From NCBI GenBank assembly GCA_030641245.1, contig DAOWHU010000100.1:1-5271 (forward strand): a stretch of DNA of 5,271 nucleotides, read 5' to 3'. Numbering within the stretch: position 1 is the stretch's first letter; every line of letters starts with the position of its first letter. Positions 4,830 to 5,271 of the stretch are shown here, in pieces. The position numbers were made by a program, and so were the translations under genes. The notes beneath the pieces were generated by a model. That model was not told the DNA's origin. It saw only the letters and a program-made list of their open reading frames with translations, and ran no database searches. The stretch comes from a bacterium. GTDB lineage: Bacteria; Patescibacteriota; Minisyncoccia; Moranbacterales; DUUL01.

Positions 4830-4858
4830 ATACTATTTCAAAAAAACAAACTTGTCAA
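4830..4858 (-). promoter_or_regulatory. Sigma70-type promoter upstream of element B
   Basis: On the minus strand: a perfect -35 TTGACA (4853-4858), 17 bases, -10 TAGTAT (4830-4835, four of six consensus bases). Start expected near 4823, about 25 bases before the closing helix. No coding gene follows on this strand within several hundred bases, so the promoter implies a non-coding transcript. Confidence 0.55.
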
Positions 4859-4988
4859 GCTAATTAATCTACAATGAATTTCTAACTTCCGGCAATATTA
4901 GACTATAATTGAAAAATAGACACCCCAAGATATCCATTTTGACGACGACCAAAATTTCAAGACACTTCCCAAAACTAAAACTCTTTTA

Positions 4989-5016
4989 CACTACCATACA
5001 CTGTAGTATGGTAGTG
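4989..5016. terminator. Perfect 11-bp hairpin after the AbrB-type gene
   Basis: CACTACCATAC (4989-4999) pairs without mismatch with GTATGGTAGTG (5006-5016) around a 6-nt loop. It begins 2 bases past the minus-strand stop codon (5019-5021). The minus-strand tail (TAAAAGAGTTTT) is a weak T tract; the plus strand has AATTATTTTT. It may be a terminator, an mRNA-stabilising stem, or an operator for a DNA-binding dimer. Confidence 0.6.
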
Positions 5017-5018
5017 AA

Positions 5019-5201
5019 TTATTTTTCCCAATCACTAATTATAAGATTTTTACCAGATTTTTTCACAACCACCTTCTGCCTCTCTCTCCAACCAAGTTCT
5101 TTAACCAATTCCTTGGGAATGGTCATTCCGATACTACTGCCTTCTCTCCCCATTCTTGTTAATTTTCTAATATTTTTTTCCTCAAGTTTTCTTCTGGGCA
5201 T
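5019..5201 (-). CDS. AbrB/MazE/SpoVT-type DNA-binding protein
   Basis: This is a 60-residue protein. A basic N-terminus (MPRRKLEEKNIRKL) is followed by the swapped-hairpin beta-alpha-beta domain at about 15-57. Diagnostic is SSIGMTIPKELVKELGW, the family's S-x-x-V/I-TIPKx-V-x-x-LGW signature, then QKVVVKKSGKNLIISD as the closing strands. Members dimerise and bind palindromic DNA, either as transition-state type regulators or as antitoxins of toxin-antitoxin pairs. At 60 residues there is no room for a C-terminal toxin-binding tail, and no toxin frame lies next to it on the side seen. Three palindromic 12-bp repeats just upstream suggest it represses its own promoter (inference). The leader is A-rich, with no Shine-Dalgarno site. 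A partner gene could lie beyond 5271. Confidence 0.85.
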   Translation of the reverse strand: MPRRKLEEKNIRKLTRMGREGSSIGMTIPKELVKELGWRERQKVVVKKSGKNLIISDWEK

Positions 5202-5221
5202 ATTTTTTTATTTTAAAAGTT

Positions 5222-5257
5222 GTTACTGAACTTGTTACTTAACAAGTTACTTAACAC
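5222..5257. promoter_or_regulatory. Three tandem 12-bp palindromic repeats, probable operator
   Basis: GTTACTGAACTT (5222-5233), GTTACTTAACAA (5234-5245) and GTTACTTAACAC (5246-5257) repeat head to tail, followed by a partial GTTC. Each core GTTA-CT-TAAC is itself a palindrome with a 2-base centre; the first copy has one deviation (GAAC). Two neighbouring units also form AACTTGTT/AACAAGTT. They lie 21-56 bases upstream of the start at 5201, overlapping where its promoter must be. A weak GTAACA-17-TAAAAT promoter on the minus strand would overlap the array and give an almost leaderless mRNA. Confidence 0.7.
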
Positions 5258-5271
5258 GTTCATTTTACCTT

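Noticed and set aside
4909..5229. Plus-strand 106-aa frame
   Set aside because: Antisense to the AbrB-type gene and its operator repeats; hydrophobicity reflects the complement of Lys/Glu codons. The 4904-4909 TATAAT ahead of it lacks a -35.

Overview
The window is AT-rich bacterial DNA with short intergenic regions, small genes of unknown function and few recognisable housekeeping genes. It reads best as part of a Patescibacteria (Candidate Phyla Radiation) chromosome. That assignment is an inference from style: small exported or coiled-coil proteins without clear families, A-rich leaders lacking Shine-Dalgarno sites, heptamer repeats, and a GC-rich hairpin of the CCTGCC type beside a gene. 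Standard stop codons are sufficient; nothing suggests TGA recoding. Sigma70-type promoters are easy to find: -10 boxes TATAGT or TACAAT, often with an extended TGN, and 17-bp spacers.

Layout. 1-600 (+) is the 3' part of an EamA/DMT-type membrane transporter gene. It converges on a small membrane protein gene at 688-1035 (-), with a shared bidirectional terminator at 628-666. Two exported proteins follow on the minus strand, each with its own promoter and terminator. The one at 1239-2048 is a 269-aa coiled-coil protein with an N-terminal membrane segment. The one at 2273-2929 is a 218-aa six-cysteine secreted protein with a DxDGDxxxD loop. Their terminators share the same 8-nt loop, which in the minus-strand RNA forms a C(GAAA)G cap. 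A 9-unit heptamer array lies in the probable 5' UTR of the 269-aa gene, and a degenerate heptamer array overlaps its stop codon. Back-to-back promoters at 3023-3117 separate these genes from a 287-aa coiled-coil protein of unknown function at 3195-4058 (+), which has a strong terminator.

The 960 bases from 4059 to 5018 hold no intact gene. They contain a perfect 58-bp direct repeat (4133-4190 and 4338-4395) with a terminator-like hairpin, an orphan 3' gene fragment (4396-4551), and two compact inverted-repeat-closed elements (4183-4318 and 4641-4798). These look like structured RNAs read on the minus strand. The second has a TTGACA-17-TAGTAT promoter upstream and a U-rich tail. The two share several short blocks at nearly equal spacing and may be related. 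This is the most promising place for something undescribed.

4989-5271 holds a 60-aa AbrB/SpoVT-type DNA-binding protein on the minus strand. A perfect 11-bp hairpin follows its stop, and three 12-bp palindromic repeats lie just upstream of its start, as expected for an autoregulated gene. No toxin partner is visible.

The genes do not form an operon or an obvious pathway; most are single-gene transcription units.
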